Shown: positions 33,463 through 45,314, numbered from the stretch's first letter. The stretch: 64,000 nucleotides of DNA from Tetragonia tetragonoides (GCA_038025085.1 CM076144.1:13609501-13673500); one strand, 5' to 3'. Translations and numbers: made by a program. The notes: generated by a model not told the origin, from the letters alone.

Positions 33463-34956
33463 TTTTCTTTTTGGTAATCCCTCGTACTACCTAGTTAGTA
33501 GGATAGGTTTGCTACTTCAGATGGGTTTTTACTAGATTCATCTTTGAATTTGTGTCTGACTGTCTGAGATTAGTAGTTATGTTTGAAACTTCATTAGTAC
33601 AATTTTTATGAAGTAATATGTACGTAGTGTCGTCGATTCTAATTAGGACATTTCTTAACTGTATTAACAAGTATCAATTGCATTAATATTAATTATCAGG
33701 GTTTTATTTTAGAAAATTTGCAAATTTCGAAATGGTTTGAGCTGGATCTGTTCTCTGATGTTAATTTCTGTTAGCTTTATGTATTCTTCTTCCAGAACTT
33801 TCTTTATAGAATAGACATAGCTCTATGTGCATAAATTTCCTCGGATTTGCTTGTTGCATGGGAAGGACTTTGTCTCTGAGTTCTGTTTCCTCATACAGGT
33901 TCTTCTCTCTCGTGTTTATTCCCATTGCATTTTCTCCATGCATATTCAGGGATCAAGGGCTGTTTATTGGCTTTCCGTAAGCACATTTTTCAGCTTCTCA
34001 TCCATGAATCTTCAGATGGACTTATATTTCCATTATGTGAAACGTCCACAGAGTCTCGCAAGACTCGCAACCTCCCAGAGTGTGAATTTTGCTTTTGTCA
34101 GTCGTAGAGCAACCCAGACCTGGAATTTGGAAACTTAGAATGGCATTAGAAATTTAGAGGCCTAGTTAAAAACCAGATTGTATATATAGTACGTCCACCT
34201 TATATGTTGTTTGTTTGGATAAATCTGTTTGGATTACTAATTTTATGTAAGCATGCATGATATAATTAACCTCATGGGTAATCAGAATGAAGGGCAAGGC
34301 ACCTTTCGAAGCGTAATGTTATCCTGCATATGGAATTGGTTTCCATTGTGACTTCAACCAGGTTTTGCCTTGGTGATGTTACTCAGTCTGAGGAATGGTC
34401 GTTCCTCAAGGGCAAGTGATTAAGGCGGTGTCGGTCTTCAGTGATCGACTACGAGGCAAGACAGAGTACATACAGGACTAAACCCTGAGGCAAGACCAGT
34501 CTTGGCTATCAATGGGGTTTTGTACTCTTGGCAAGGTTTAGGAATGACCTCCATTAGATCTTGGGTTTGATTCTTCTTCCCCAAATATATGAATGAGGTT
34601 TTCCCTCCTATATAGGCAATTGAATTGGCCATATCTATACACAAAAATCAACACTACGTAAATGAAGTTATTTTTAAGCATCACCTCAAAAAAGTTATTT
34701 TTAAGCATGTCTAATCGCAGCATTATGGAACTATTGTGCCCAAATATGTTTTCTTAAATTTTTGTGTCATTCTCCAAACGTAAAGCTCCAAACGTAAATA
34801 TTTTCATGGATCGGAAGGAGTAGAATCCATTAGTACCTTGTGTTTTTTTTTTCTTTTTCTGATCTACTTGTGGGCTGAGGCTAGTTTAATGAATTCAAAC
34901 AAGTGATGAGAGGAAAAAAAAAAAAACAAAAAGAAGTTTCAACAAGTAAAGTCGTG
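33463..34956. other. Unit B spacer
   Basis: Downstream of the coiled-coil gene. In unit C the corresponding interval holds the PMEI pseudogene, but no PMEI sequence is recognisable here. No gene supported. Confidence 0.45.
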
Positions 34957-35499
34957 TGATTTCCTCAAATATACATCCTTCACAAACTAATTCCCAAATT
35001 AGCTTCGGTTCAAAACTATTTCCCCACATATACATGACGTAGGCTCGGAAAGGCAAAGCCGCTATGGGCCACAGCGGCTTTCCAAAGCCGCTGTGGGCCA
35101 CAGCGGCTTTTGCAAAAAAAAAATAAAAAATAAATAAAAAAAAAAATAAAAAAAATTGGCAAAGCCGCTGTGGCCCACAGCGGCTTTGCCTTTCGCTAAA
35201 AAAAGAAAGCGAATTTTTTATTTTCGAAAGGCAAAATTGGCAAAGCGGCTTACCTAATTTTTAGCGAAAGGAAAAGCCGCTGTGGGCCACAGCGGCTTTG
35301 CCAAATTTTTTTTTATTTTTTAAAATTTTTTTTTTTAAATTTTTTTTTTTTTTTTTTTTTTTTTTGCAAAAGCCGCTGTGGCCCATAGCGGCTTTGCCTT
35401 TCCGAGCCTACGTCATGTATATGTGGGGAAATAGTTTTGAACCGAAGCTAATTTGGGAATTAGTTTGTGAATGATGTATATTTGAGGAAATCTCTTGTG
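34957..35499. mobile_element. Fold-back element with GC-rich palindromes, about 540 bp
   Basis: Outer arms of about 34957-35115 and 35365-35499 are nearly perfect inverted copies, starting GATTTCCTCAAATATACATC. Five copies of a palindrome (AAAGCCGCTGTGG...CCACAGCGGCTTT) lie at about 35050, 35082, 35162, 35273 and 35369, separated by A/T-only tracts. A degenerate 8-bp flank (GTCGTGTG/CTCTTGTG) may be the target duplication. Non-coding. It sits just upstream of the promoter of hAT copy B. Confidence 0.88.
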
Positions 35500-35514
35500 G
35501 CTATATACTAGAGA

Positions 35515-35720
35515 TACCAAAATGTATGTACTAGGGACACGTGGCGAGCTATAAGCACTTCTAATGAGTTCCCGCCAAAAATAAAAGGCTGGGATGTAAA
35601 GCCTGTTTCATCAACCCTTCGGCTTCTACTGCTACATAAATCATTACAGATTACAGACTCTCTATCTTCTCACTATCCCTTCAAATTCTGAACGAGAGAG
35701 AGAGAGAGAGAGAGAGAGAG
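35515..35720 (+). promoter_or_regulatory. Promoter/leader of hAT copy B with G-box
   Basis: Conserved with 45165-45330 ahead of copy C: ACTAGGGACACGTGG, ATGAGTTCCCGCC, CGGCTTCT and a (GA)n run at 35694-35720. The ACACGTGG core (CACGTG at 35538-35543) is a plant G-box/ABRE-type site for bZIP or bHLH factors. Confidence 0.55.
35538..35543. promoter_or_regulatory. G-box CACGTG, copy B
   Basis: Palindromic site inside a block kept between copies B and C, matching 45187-45192. Confidence 0.55.
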
Positions 35721-36614
35721 TTAAAGGGTCATATTCATATCTCTGATTAGGCTTCAGCGCTAAGGTTCAAATTTGTAATTATTTATATTCTTGTGTATAG
35801 AAATAAATCAATTATTGTGATATGAGTTGTTTATAACTTTTAGTTCTTTCATTTTGGTAAAGATTTATGCTTTATTCTTTCTTTCTTTTTGTTATGAGTT
35901 ATATATACGTGGGAATGAAATGATTAAGGTTATTTTTTGGATGGTTTTTTTATGTGGTATGTCATGTACTCCCTCCGTCCCGTGATTACGTTGTCAATTC
36001 CTTTTTGGAGGTCAAACTTTATAAACTTTGACCGTTAATTTATGAAAAAATATAAAGATTTACAATGTAAATTTTTTTTTTTTTGCGGGATTTGTTTGTA
36101 TCATGTAATGCCGTTTTTCTAATTTGTTTAGGGGTTGAACAAAATGAGTTTCCCGTTGTATATAATTGACAATTCCTGTTGGTTTTCATAATTTGTTAGC
36201 AGGGATTTAGAGGGTTTCTTGTTTTGGTTTATATTGAATGTTGATTGTGGACTATGGAGCAATTTCTGTTATATATGTTGCATTTCTTTCTCTTTGTATT
36301 TATTTGTTCCCCTTAGAAGCCACCTAGAAATCAGCCCTGAAATCCACCTAAAATGTTTCCCCTCTTCTCACAAGACCATACAAATGTTGATTTTTCCTTT
36401 GAAATGATGATCAACCTGTTTTGGAGTATGATTCTAAACAAAACAATGGAAAGGGAGACTTTGATCTGTGACTCTCGTGAAGCGTGACACAAAGTTTCTG
36501 GTCTTGAATCCATTGACAGTCAGCCATAGTTTTCCTATATGGTGCTTGGCTGATTGTGGAGATTGTGTACCTGTACTTGACTTATCCTGGTTTTGTTAGT
36601 ATATCAGAAAATTT

Positions 36615-38017
36615 ATGTTATCAGAAAATATATCAGAACTCGGTGGACATGTTAGTCTTTCAGTGGATTCACTCCTGCACGAGGAGCGTTGGGACTGGGA
36701 GTCATGTGTTGAGTATATGTGCTTGAGTGCCCATTTTATCAGTGATGATTGGAAGCTGCTGAAGTGGGTCATGAAGTATTGTTGTCTTCCTGATGGGAAT
36801 GACGACTATGAATATGAAATCATTTTGAAATCTCTGAAGGAGTGGGATATTGAGGGCAAAGTATTCACTATCACTGATGGAGGAATTAGCCATCTGGTTG
36901 ACGTGGTTAAGGAAGAAATTCAAGAGAGGAGGAAGCTCCCAATGAATGGTCAACTGTTTCATGTGCGATGCTGCAGCAACATCATCAGTCGTATGGTTGA
37001 AAAAGGATTCAAGGAGATCAGAGATATCATCGACAAAGTTCAATTGCTCAGTTGGTCGAAATCTGAGCCTATATGGTATCTCACTAGCTCTAAGCTTCGC
37101 AGTGCTTTGGAGTTGGAGGCCTTGGGTGAATTTTCTTTAGAAAATATTGGACAGGACTATGAAGTACCATCAAAAGAGGAATGGGGCAAAGTCAGGAGCA
37201 TGTGCAGAATTGCAGACGAAATATATGATACTGTTGAGGGATTATTTGAGGTTAATATGCCAACAGCCAATCTCTTTCTACCTCATCTCCAAGAGATTCG
37301 AGTTTTTCTGACACAGGAGTTGGGTAGTTCCGATGAATTTGTGAAAGTTGTGGCTCTGAAAATGCTCAAAAATTCAATAAGTACTGGAAGGATACGTATC
37401 TGGTGCTAGCAATCGCTGCATTCATGGATCCGCGTTACAAGATGAAATTCATTGAGTTTTGTTCCTCCAAGCTGGAGGGTGGTGATGATGAATTAAAGGC
37501 TGAATTTGTTTTAAAGGCCATTCGCAAGCTCTATGATGGCTATGTGATCCAAAATTGTCAAAAGGAGTACCTATTGAGCGATTCAAGTTCAGAGGAGGAA
37601 GAGGATGAGGAATTGGATGAGGGGGAAGATGACGAGGCACTTGAAAGTCATGTTGAGAAAAGGTGCATTAAGCTTATGGAGAGGCTAAACATACTAAAGG
37701 ACTATGGGTTGTCAATGCAATCTATAGATGATCAGCCCCTTAAGTCGGATTTGGATTTGTATCTGGAAGAGCCAGTTTTCCCATGGACCGAAAAGTTCAG
37801 TGTGCTGCACTGGTGGAAAGATAACTGCTCAAGGTATCCTCATCTTTCTAGGATGGCTCGCGACTTCTTGGCCATTCCGATGTCTGTTGCCACTTCTTAT
37901 GATGCATACTACACTGAGCCTAGGCAAGCTGACTGGACATTGCTATCTTTGAAACCTCCCCTGACAAATGCGTTGAAGTGCACAAGGAGCTGGAAGATCG
38001 GAAACGGGAAAGATTAA
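36615..38017 (+). pseudogene. hAT transposase-derived gene, copy B (N-terminus lost, frameshifted)
   Basis: Homologous to copies A and C from the SELGGHVSLSVD block onward. The preceding about 60 residues (IPPR...LNPNF) are deleted; sequence jumps from intron-like DNA to AACTCGGTGGACATG near 36640. The RNase H-like part (CLSAHFISDDWKL, EWDIEGKVFTITDGG) is present. One base is missing near 37370-37380 compared with C, so the frame ends at 37409 and resumes in another phase (37403-38017) with MDPRYKMKF and the dimerisation region (LHWWKDNCSRYPHLSRMARD). The position of the usual hAT catalytic Glu motif (A-S-E-x-x-F-S) reads ATSYDAYYT. It follows the shared G-box leader at 35515. Confidence 0.8.
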
Positions 38018-38700
38018 CAAGGTACATTGATACACTTCAATTTTATAAATTTCTTTAGCTCCTTTCTTTTTATCCTGGCTTCTACTATAACATAGCTGTT
38101 CATCAGCTAATGACAAAGTTGGTTGTTGAACCCCCAAATTGGTCCAAAATTGAATGTAGTTCTAAAGAATGGGTTGTGTTACTAAGAGCACAAACAATAT
38201 TTTTCCCTTACCTAGCCTCCACTCTCCTCTACCGCGCTCCACCTCAATCCCCACAAATCCCACATCTAGCCCCTCCCCCCTGCCGTATTGTCCTCTCTTT
38301 AAGGGGAAGAAAGATTAGAGGTCTGAAACCACAATCAAAATGAGAAAAGTTACATTCACACACCACAAATATTAAAAACCAATCCAAAAAATCTATTAAG
38401 GAATTACAAAAATAATCTGAATTTTTTCAATCTCAACCCTCATAAGAGTCCTAACTACTAGCCAGTTCCGCCTTAAACAGTATTCAGAGATTATAAGGCT
38501 AGAAGTAGGAGCTTAACTAAAAAAGAAAAACAAAAGTAGAGAATCGTTTTTGATCGTTTTGCTTGCTGTTGCTTGATGCAGGTAGTGCTGCTGTGGTCAA
38601 CACTTGAAGCTGTTTGTCCCGGTCATTTGAGAACTAATTACAGAGTAGAAGACCCTTTTTGTTATGAAACCAAAAGTTCCGGGTTAAGTTCAAACTGTGT
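38018..38700. other. 3' flank of hAT copy B
   Basis: Matches the 3' flank of copy A (a TTGCTGTTGCTTG..GCAGGTA block at 22310-22335 recurs at 38563-38585), probably a shared untranslated 3' exon acceptor. No coding frame. Confidence 0.5.
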
Positions 38701-38734
38701 AGTCATTATCTTTGAAGTCTAAAGTGATAGTATA

Positions 38735-39362
38735 TGGTGCTGATAAAGAATGTTAAAGTGTTTGATTCCCTAGTGTTATCTATGCACTTTCTTACTATAC
38801 ATGCTTTGGGAACTTGTATTGTATTTCCCCAATTCTAACTCCTGGAATTTGCATTGTTCGGTTGACAATAAAATAGGAAATTTTACTTACCTACAGAAGC
38901 TTAGGTAAGCTATTTAATGGAAGTTCTAGTTTTTGCATGTTTGGTTAACCAAACAATTCCAAGATGCCAACCAAATGGTAACTTAATGTAAGATTTATAG
39001 AAGTATAATGGAAGGCATCGAGAATCCAGAATACAGGGGAGCAGCCGAATCTGCTTCGAAGTTACCATCTTAATATCTGGGGGCTAAGTTGCCATACAGT
39101 GAGCTGGATTTTTAAGGCTCTAGTTAGCAAACTGTTATGCAGTGAGCTGGATTGATGTCTTGCAGCAGGTAGCTGTGATTTTTATGTTGTAAAAGATAGT
39201 AAGAGAACCCCTGAACCTTATGCATTGGACCAGCTCAGTCTTCAGAGGCAGATGCACACAAACAACATCGCGAGGTCTTCAAACAAATGACTAGCAGCGA
39301 AGTGACTCTTGAAATTAAACAAAGAGTTTACATGAAAATTGTTCGGGGAGAAGTATAACCGT
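38735..39362 (+). pseudogene. BCD1 3' fragment (intron 4 and exon 5) in unit B
   Basis: Ordered similarity to BCD1 13190-13820. Clear blocks are CATACAGTGAGCTGGATTT (exon 5 start, 13421), a TGTAAAAGATAG part (13536), CACACAAACAACATCGCGAGG (near 13700) and AAACAAAGAGTTTACATG then GGGGAGAAGTATAA (13760-13800). Indels and stops destroy the frame. It abuts the DNA carrying the solo LTR at 39418. Confidence 0.75.
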
Positions 39363-39417
39363 AAGGGCCTGTTCTTTTCAATTTCTCCTTGAAGTATCTA
39401 GTAAGTAAATTCTAGTT

Positions 39418-40634
39418 TGATATAGTCAAGGATAGACTCAAGGGGGGGGGGTTGAATTGAGTCTTAGGGAGTTTTTCAAATTTTTCGCGGATTATCAATT
39501 TAAGCACAATATGTTAACCTATTAATTACTAGGTTGTTAATAGCATAGTAATATAACAAAGCAATAAATAAAGAGACACAGATTTTACGTGGAAACCTTC
39601 CTGAGCTCAACCAAGAAGTAAAACCACGACTCTGGGGGATTTTTAAAACTCCACTAAGAGCCGTAAACCAAACTCAATACAATAGACCCTAATCTACCGT
39701 TGAGTCGTATTTCCTGAATTCAACCCCGAACCCAAGAATCAAACTACCTACTATGGCAACCGTATTCTAAACAAACAAATCTTACCAATATGCTTCTCAA
39801 TAAGCTAAAGTGGTACAATCAAACCTTATGAGAAACCGTGCTCAAGTATCAAGAGGAATTCCAAGGTATCAGTAAAGTAACTCGTTCAGTAACAGCCAAG
39901 ACTACTCAATGAAATCACGTAAATAATGAAGTGACGCTCTATGCTCTGTGATTTCGTAACCACTCAACTTAGCAGTTAACAGACTATATATAGGGAGATT
40001 TATCTGACCTAATAACAAGTAGAGACCAATTAGGTTTCAATGAGAATATCTTTCTGTTTAAGAAAACTAAACTCTTTGAATCAGAATAAATCACTAAAAG
40101 ATAATAAAAAGATAAAATCTTTTAACCACAAAATCTTTTAGAGAATAACAAAGAGTCCTTGTATAGCAAGGCTTTCTTAAAAAGATTTTCAAGAAAACTT
40201 TTATAAGTACAAAAGAAATATTTTTGAAAACAGTTTTAGGAAAGCTATTTACCCAGAGGTAAACTTCTGTCAAACGTTTTCACAAATAGCACGCAAAGAC
40301 TCATGTACTTAAAAATACTTGGTAACAAACATACGTTCCTAGGCTGTTACTTCCTCTGTTACCAAATGTACCTATGATCCAACCTCAATGACTCAAGCAC
40401 GACTTCTCTTACATGAAGTCTAATAAAACAATAAAGCTCCAACTTTCAACTCCATGTCAATCATGTTGTTCTTGAATCAATCTTCATTGTATCAATATTA
40501 AGATTATCAATCACAACGTTTCTTGATTCCGTTCTTGTTCTATTCTTGATTCCTTGTAAACAAAACTTAGCTAGACAATGTTAGCTTGATAAGTGTCAAT
40601 CATTTATCATCATCAAAATCATCATAGCTCAACA
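39418..40634 (+). mobile_element. Solo LTR (about 1.2 kb)
   Basis: Starts TGATATAGTCAAGG, ends GCTCAACA, with a perfect 5-bp duplication TAGTT at 39413-39417 and 40635-40639. It holds a run of G near 39442, no open frame and no second LTR, so a recombined solo LTR is the simplest reading. Family and orientation are not certain; the plus strand is arbitrary. Confidence 0.8.
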
Positions 40635-40639
40635 TAGTT

Positions 40640-40868
40640 CTTTTCAGTAAAAAGAAGTTCAGTACAGAAAAATTCAGTTTAGTTTGGTAATACGAAGTAC
40701 AATTTCTCTTTATAATCATAGATTCAGTAAAAATAAGTTCATTTCAGAAAAATTCAGTTCAATGTAGTAAATTTCAGTTCAACTCAATATTGTGCATATA
40801 AGAAAAAAAAGGTGAAGAGAATGGGGCTTAAGTCTTACAAGGACTTCCTAAGCACCCACCGAAAGTAC
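40640..40868. other. TTCAGTTCAG-rich stretch
   Basis: Repeats of TTCAGT(A/T)..., probably from an older MITE interrupted by the solo LTR; its outer end may be GGGCCTGTTCTTTTC at 39365. No partner terminus found. Confidence 0.35.
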
Positions 40869-40871
40869 TAA

Positions 40872-41128
40872 GGCTCCGTTTGATTCACCTAGATAAAACT
40901 TATCGGAACTGAAATGAAATGAACTGAACTGAATTGAACCATTTAAAATTCGTCAAAACATAGTCAATATTGGACTCATTTGAAAGTATGCTTTGAGATC
41001 TTTCCGATGACACAATTATCATCATGAAATTATTTCGGAATAAAAAGTTATATGAGTGATAAAGTTACACATGAACTGGACTGAACTGGACTGAATATAA
41101 GTAAAATTAAGGTGAATCAAACAGAGCC
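40872..41128. mobile_element. Tourist-like MITE
   Basis: Terminal inverted repeats GGCTC[C/T]GTTTGATTCACCT at both ends, flanked by TAA (40869-40871, 41129-41131). 257 bp, non-coding. Confidence 0.85.
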
Positions 41129-41131
41129 TAA

Positions 41132-41510
41132 ATAGAATCAAAAGTTATTCTTAGGGTATTTTCTTTAAATCTTACGTGTTTATTCAGTGGTGATATCGAG
41201 TCCATTCAGCAATTTTCAGTTTAATTAAATAGTTTTCAGTTCAGAATTATGTCATTTTCTCACGTATTACTATTCAATTTAGTCCAGTTTAATACCCACC
41301 TTATTTTTTCTTGACGCTAAAACCCCTTAGCACAATTCCAGAAAAAAATTATAAAAAAAAAAAGAAGAAGATTGTGGTAAGTGGGAAAAAAGCAAAATAA
41401 TAATTTCCTCTAAAAAAAAGTAGGAAAATAAAAACAAAAAAAATTAAATAAAAATAAATTTGAACAGAGAAAAAACCCTTTATAGTCTATTTGGATTTCC
41501 AACCCCCAAA
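41132..41510. other. AT-rich DNA left of unit C
   Basis: No gene seen; A-rich tracts. Confidence 0.4.
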
Positions 41511-41519
41511 AACAAGAAC

Positions 41520-42529
41520 TCCCTCCTAATGGAGCAACCGCCAACCAGTAGCGCTACCAGTTCCGCGCGCCGAGTCCCTCCGTCTCTCTATCTCTCTCTC
41601 TGGCTCTCCAGTTCGTAAGCCGCAGCCCAGTAATTATTAGACGCCCATTATTTACTTCTGGTATATTTCTTTTTCCCAAATCTTATCTCTTGAGTTCGGG
41701 TTAGGGTTTCCCATTTTGAGCTGCATTTTTTTTCAATTTGGGCTAGGATTTTTTTTATGTACATTGACTTCAAATTGGCTTGTGTTTTCTTTTATTTGGA
41801 GATTTTGATATCTGAATTAGATGTTTAACTATGTGATGCAATTTGAAATTAGCGATTTTGTCTCACATGATTTCAGAATAATAAAAATTTCTTGTCTGTG
41901 AACCTGTAAGTTGTAACTGATGATAGAGATGTTAGGAAATTCATTTTAGGTTATTTTCATTGATAACATTTATTTTAATAATCTTTTTGTTATAAAAAAA
42001 GGAGACAATTTGATCAGCCTAGCAAAGATGAAAAACTGGGAAAGAAAACTCTGAAACCTGTAACCTGCACTAATAGTACAGTAAAACAACAAAATGGGCA
42101 TCACTTACTAATTGCATTAATTGTGCACTGGGTTTGAACAGGAGTTTGAGATAATTTTGGATTAATGTCTGACTGAATTTTGGATAAATAGATTTTACCG
42201 CTTCTGTAGATAGAATCAATTGGCTTTAACTTTCGAAGATTTTAGATAAGATTAATTTGGAAATTATTAGATGAACTAAACTCATCGTTGTATACAAGTG
42301 ATCCACTTTATATAATGGAACTACTTCTAAAAGTTCAATTTACCAAACTAGAATAGCAGCAGTATATAATGGAAGTAAAAAATAAGTGATAGATTTAATC
42401 GTAGTAGTATGTATATTAGTGTAACAGAAACTCATTGCTAGAGACCGAGATTTAATTCATTCATTAGGTGAAAATGTACAAATGGTTTCTCTACATCGTT
42501 GATGCTTTACAATTGCAGGAGAAATACAC
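41520..42529 (+). other. Unit C leader: untranslated exon and intron of the coiled-coil gene
   Basis: A donor CTTCTG|GTATATTTC at 41660/41661 is shared with unit A. The intron carries the same blocks as unit B and the empty Copia-2 site (TTAGT, 42416-42420). The acceptor TTGCAG|GAGAAATACAC is just before the ATG at 42530. Confidence 0.6.
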
Positions 42530-43180
42530 ATGGTGCGTCCTGAGGTGAAGAGAGAAGTCAAGGATGGGTTCAACAAGAAGGCACTACAATGCCTTGAGGA
42601 CACTGATCCTGTGCTTTTGATATGTGGTCGAGTTTGTACTGAGCTCAAAGAATTGAGGTCCCGTCCTGAGTTCAAGCAGAGATGTGCGCAGTTAGCCAAG
42701 AGCAACATGGAGGAAATACTGCGGCCAAAACCAAAACGAGAACATGTCCCAATCTCAGTCTTGAACCAGAAGCTTGCCTGGGAGCGTGCTGAGCAACGTC
42801 GTGTAAGTACTTACTAAGTGTTTTTGTTTATTTTATATAGAATATCTAAAATTTTGAATGCATGTGAGAAATAGAGGGAGAGAAATGGATTAACCACTCC
42901 ACCACTGCCTTGTATTACTTACACACAATCACTCATGTTCCAGCTAGAGAATAAGATCGCCCAACTATCCCGGGAAAAGGAAGAACTCGAAAAAGTCTTC
43001 CAAGAAAAGATGGCTGAGGAACAGAGGATCGGATTTGATATGGAGAAAAAGATGCAAGTAATGCAAATATTGACTAAATACTTTGAAGAAAAAGGTCCCA
43101 ATCTCTTTTCCAAGCCCCAAGAGCCTCGCGACCCTCATGACGCCCCTTCCAGCAGCGGTGCCACGCCTCATACTACCTAG
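42530..43180 (+). CDS. Two-exon coiled-coil protein of unknown function, copy C
   Basis: Exons 42530-42802 and 42944-43180 (donor CGTCGT|GTAAGT, acceptor TTCCAG|CTAGAG) give about 169 aa. Against copy B, exon 1 has two extra codons, and exon 2 has a shorter coiled coil (LENKIAQLSREKEELEKVFQ) followed by the shared QILT.YFEEKGP.LFSK block and a Ser-rich end. All size differences are multiples of three. No known domain is secure. Intact splice signals and open frames make it a better gene candidate than the hAT copies nearby. Confidence 0.6.
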
Positions 43181-43690
43181 TTATGAGGATAGGTTTTCTA
43201 CTTTAGACTGTTTCTTTACTAGATTTGATTGTGAACTATGTTTATGAATTAGTATTACTTATGTTCGAGTGTGTTTGAAACTTCACTAGAACAACTTATT
43301 ATATACTTATGTGCTTGTTGGAATCTAATTAGGACATTTCACTGTACTAACAAGTTCCATGCCATTGATATAAATTAGCAATTCCCTTGAGTATATGTTA
43401 CCATGTTAGACATCAATATTTCGAAACATACGGTTCGTCCTGATGTCTCCATTCATTCAGAGTTTCAGACAAGTAATTTCAGAAGCAAAAAACAAGCTGG
43501 ATGATAGAAAACTAAATTAAAACAAGAAAAGAATTTATAAGCAAACATAGAAAACTAGTACTGTAATTACTATTAGTATCTTCCTCAACGGTCAACATCA
43601 GAAAATCACAACAAACAAGATAAATTAAAACACGAGAAAACTGCTAATCCTAATACTACTACTGTTCTACTGTAAGACTGTACTATAGTC
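43181..43690. other. Spacer between coiled-coil copy C and the PMEI pseudogene
   Basis: 3' flanks of both; no gene. Confidence 0.45.
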
Positions 43691-43699
43691 TAAAACACG

Positions 43700-44298
43700 A
43701 GACGATTAAGAATGTCATGAACATTAGCAGCATGGTGCGCAAGGGGTACAACAGCACCATTGATCCTGTCAACTACAACAGGCCTTGCTTCATCTCCTTA
43801 AGACCTTCAATGCAAGAATCCTCAACCATGTCAACAATACCAACCAAGTTCTCCATATTACGCCTCTCGTATTCCTTCTCGGCCTTTATTACCTCCGCCC
43901 AAGTGCCCAATCATATCCAGAGCCTTGTTAAGGTCGTCGATCGAGTCACCAATGAGCTTGGCACAGTTCTTGAGGGCCGAGGTCTCGTGGCTCCTTAGCC
44001 TGTTCTGCTCCGAGAGGTGGATGGTGGTGGTGGAGGCGTTGTCGGCTGCTGATATGGTGTTGGTGATGGCCATGAAAGCGAACTTCTTGGGCTTAGCCTC
44101 GATCCTGGTGGCGCTAGGGAGGAGAGTTTGGAGGCAGAACTGGGGTAGGTGGTGCCGTTGCATGATTTGATGACAAAGGCTGTGTCTTTGGGGTAAGAGG
44201 TAGGGGTTGCGGTTGAGGGCGAGGTGAGGAGAGACAAAGAGATGAGGAGAATAATGAGGATGGCTAGGAAGGGCTTGTGAATATATAGCTATTGCCAT
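43700..44298 (-). pseudogene. PMEI paralogue with frameshifts
   Basis: Homologous over its whole length to the intact PMEI at 15146-15745. It starts MAIAIYSQA at 44298. The signal-peptide end and first cysteine (TPTSYPKDTAFVIKSC) lie in one frame (44150-44237), the FCLQTLLPSATRIEAKPKKFAFMAI stretch in another (43858-44150), and the C-terminal third in a third after about 43890. At least three small indels break it. The TATA region (44351-44362) matches that of the intact gene. Confidence 0.88.
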
Positions 44299-44369
44299 TG
44301 TTGTATAGGATGTGGGAGAAATACTATTGCTTAATTCTCAGGGGTTGATCGATATATTTATAGACATGA

Positions 44370-45164
44370 AGGGAAGAAGATTTTAATTCAATGTTTGGGT
44401 CTTCAAACCGAAATTGCTTTGTACTCCTAATACCAGTAGTACTATACTGTGTGAATTGTGATCAAAAAAGAAAAGAAAGAAAAAAGAAGGAAAGGGTTAT
44501 GTATTAATGTCCGAAAATCGTTAAAAAAAATTTATTTCCCCTTTTTTGGGTGTACACAGCGCAGCACATAGATGTGGATAAACTTAAATTCATACAATCA
44601 ATCAAGGTATGATTTAATTTTAATACTGAACACGTTTGAAAGGTTTGGGAAAAAAAAAACAATAAACAATCATCATCTACTGGGAATTAGAGGTGAGCAG
44701 AAAATTCGGGTACTCGGTAGGTACCCGATTGCGCTCATTTAGTTCTTATGGTTGTTCACCTCATAAGTCACATATCATTCACCGAATCAATGTTTCTTTT
44801 TTTTTTTTTTTGTCAATCTGATCTAACAGTCCATTTTCATCTTCAAAGAATAAACATAAACATACATTAGTAATACATTTTCTGAATAATTTTTTTTTTT
44901 TTGGTAGGAACATTTTTTGAATAGTTAAAAGAATTTCAAATTTCAGGCACAGTAAAATCGCAGTATTATGATTAATCAGATGAATTTCAACTTGTAGCAA
45001 ATTAGCAATCCTAGGAACTTGTATTTTTGACTTTTCTTTTCCGTCTCATTTACTGTAAGTCATTATTATGGCCAGTTAAATGAATATGAATTTGAAGAAT
45101 AAATTCAAATTCTAAGAAACTTTATTGCATAAATTGTATCACAGTTGGATAATCATCGTAGTAG
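44370..45164. other. AT-rich spacer in unit C
   Basis: Several poly-A/T tracts; no gene supported. Confidence 0.45.
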
Positions 45165-45275
45165 ATGCCTGTTTACATTCTAGGGACACGTGGTGATCTG
45201 TAAGCATTTCAGATGAATTCCCGCCAGAAATGAAAGGTCGGGATTCAAAGCTAGGCTCACTGACCTTCCGGCTTC

Positions 45276-45314
<39 letters not shown>

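Noticed and set aside
35967..36060. Stowaway MITE (CTCCCTCCGTCCC start)
   Set aside because: Only one terminus is visible; no matching right end or TA pair found.
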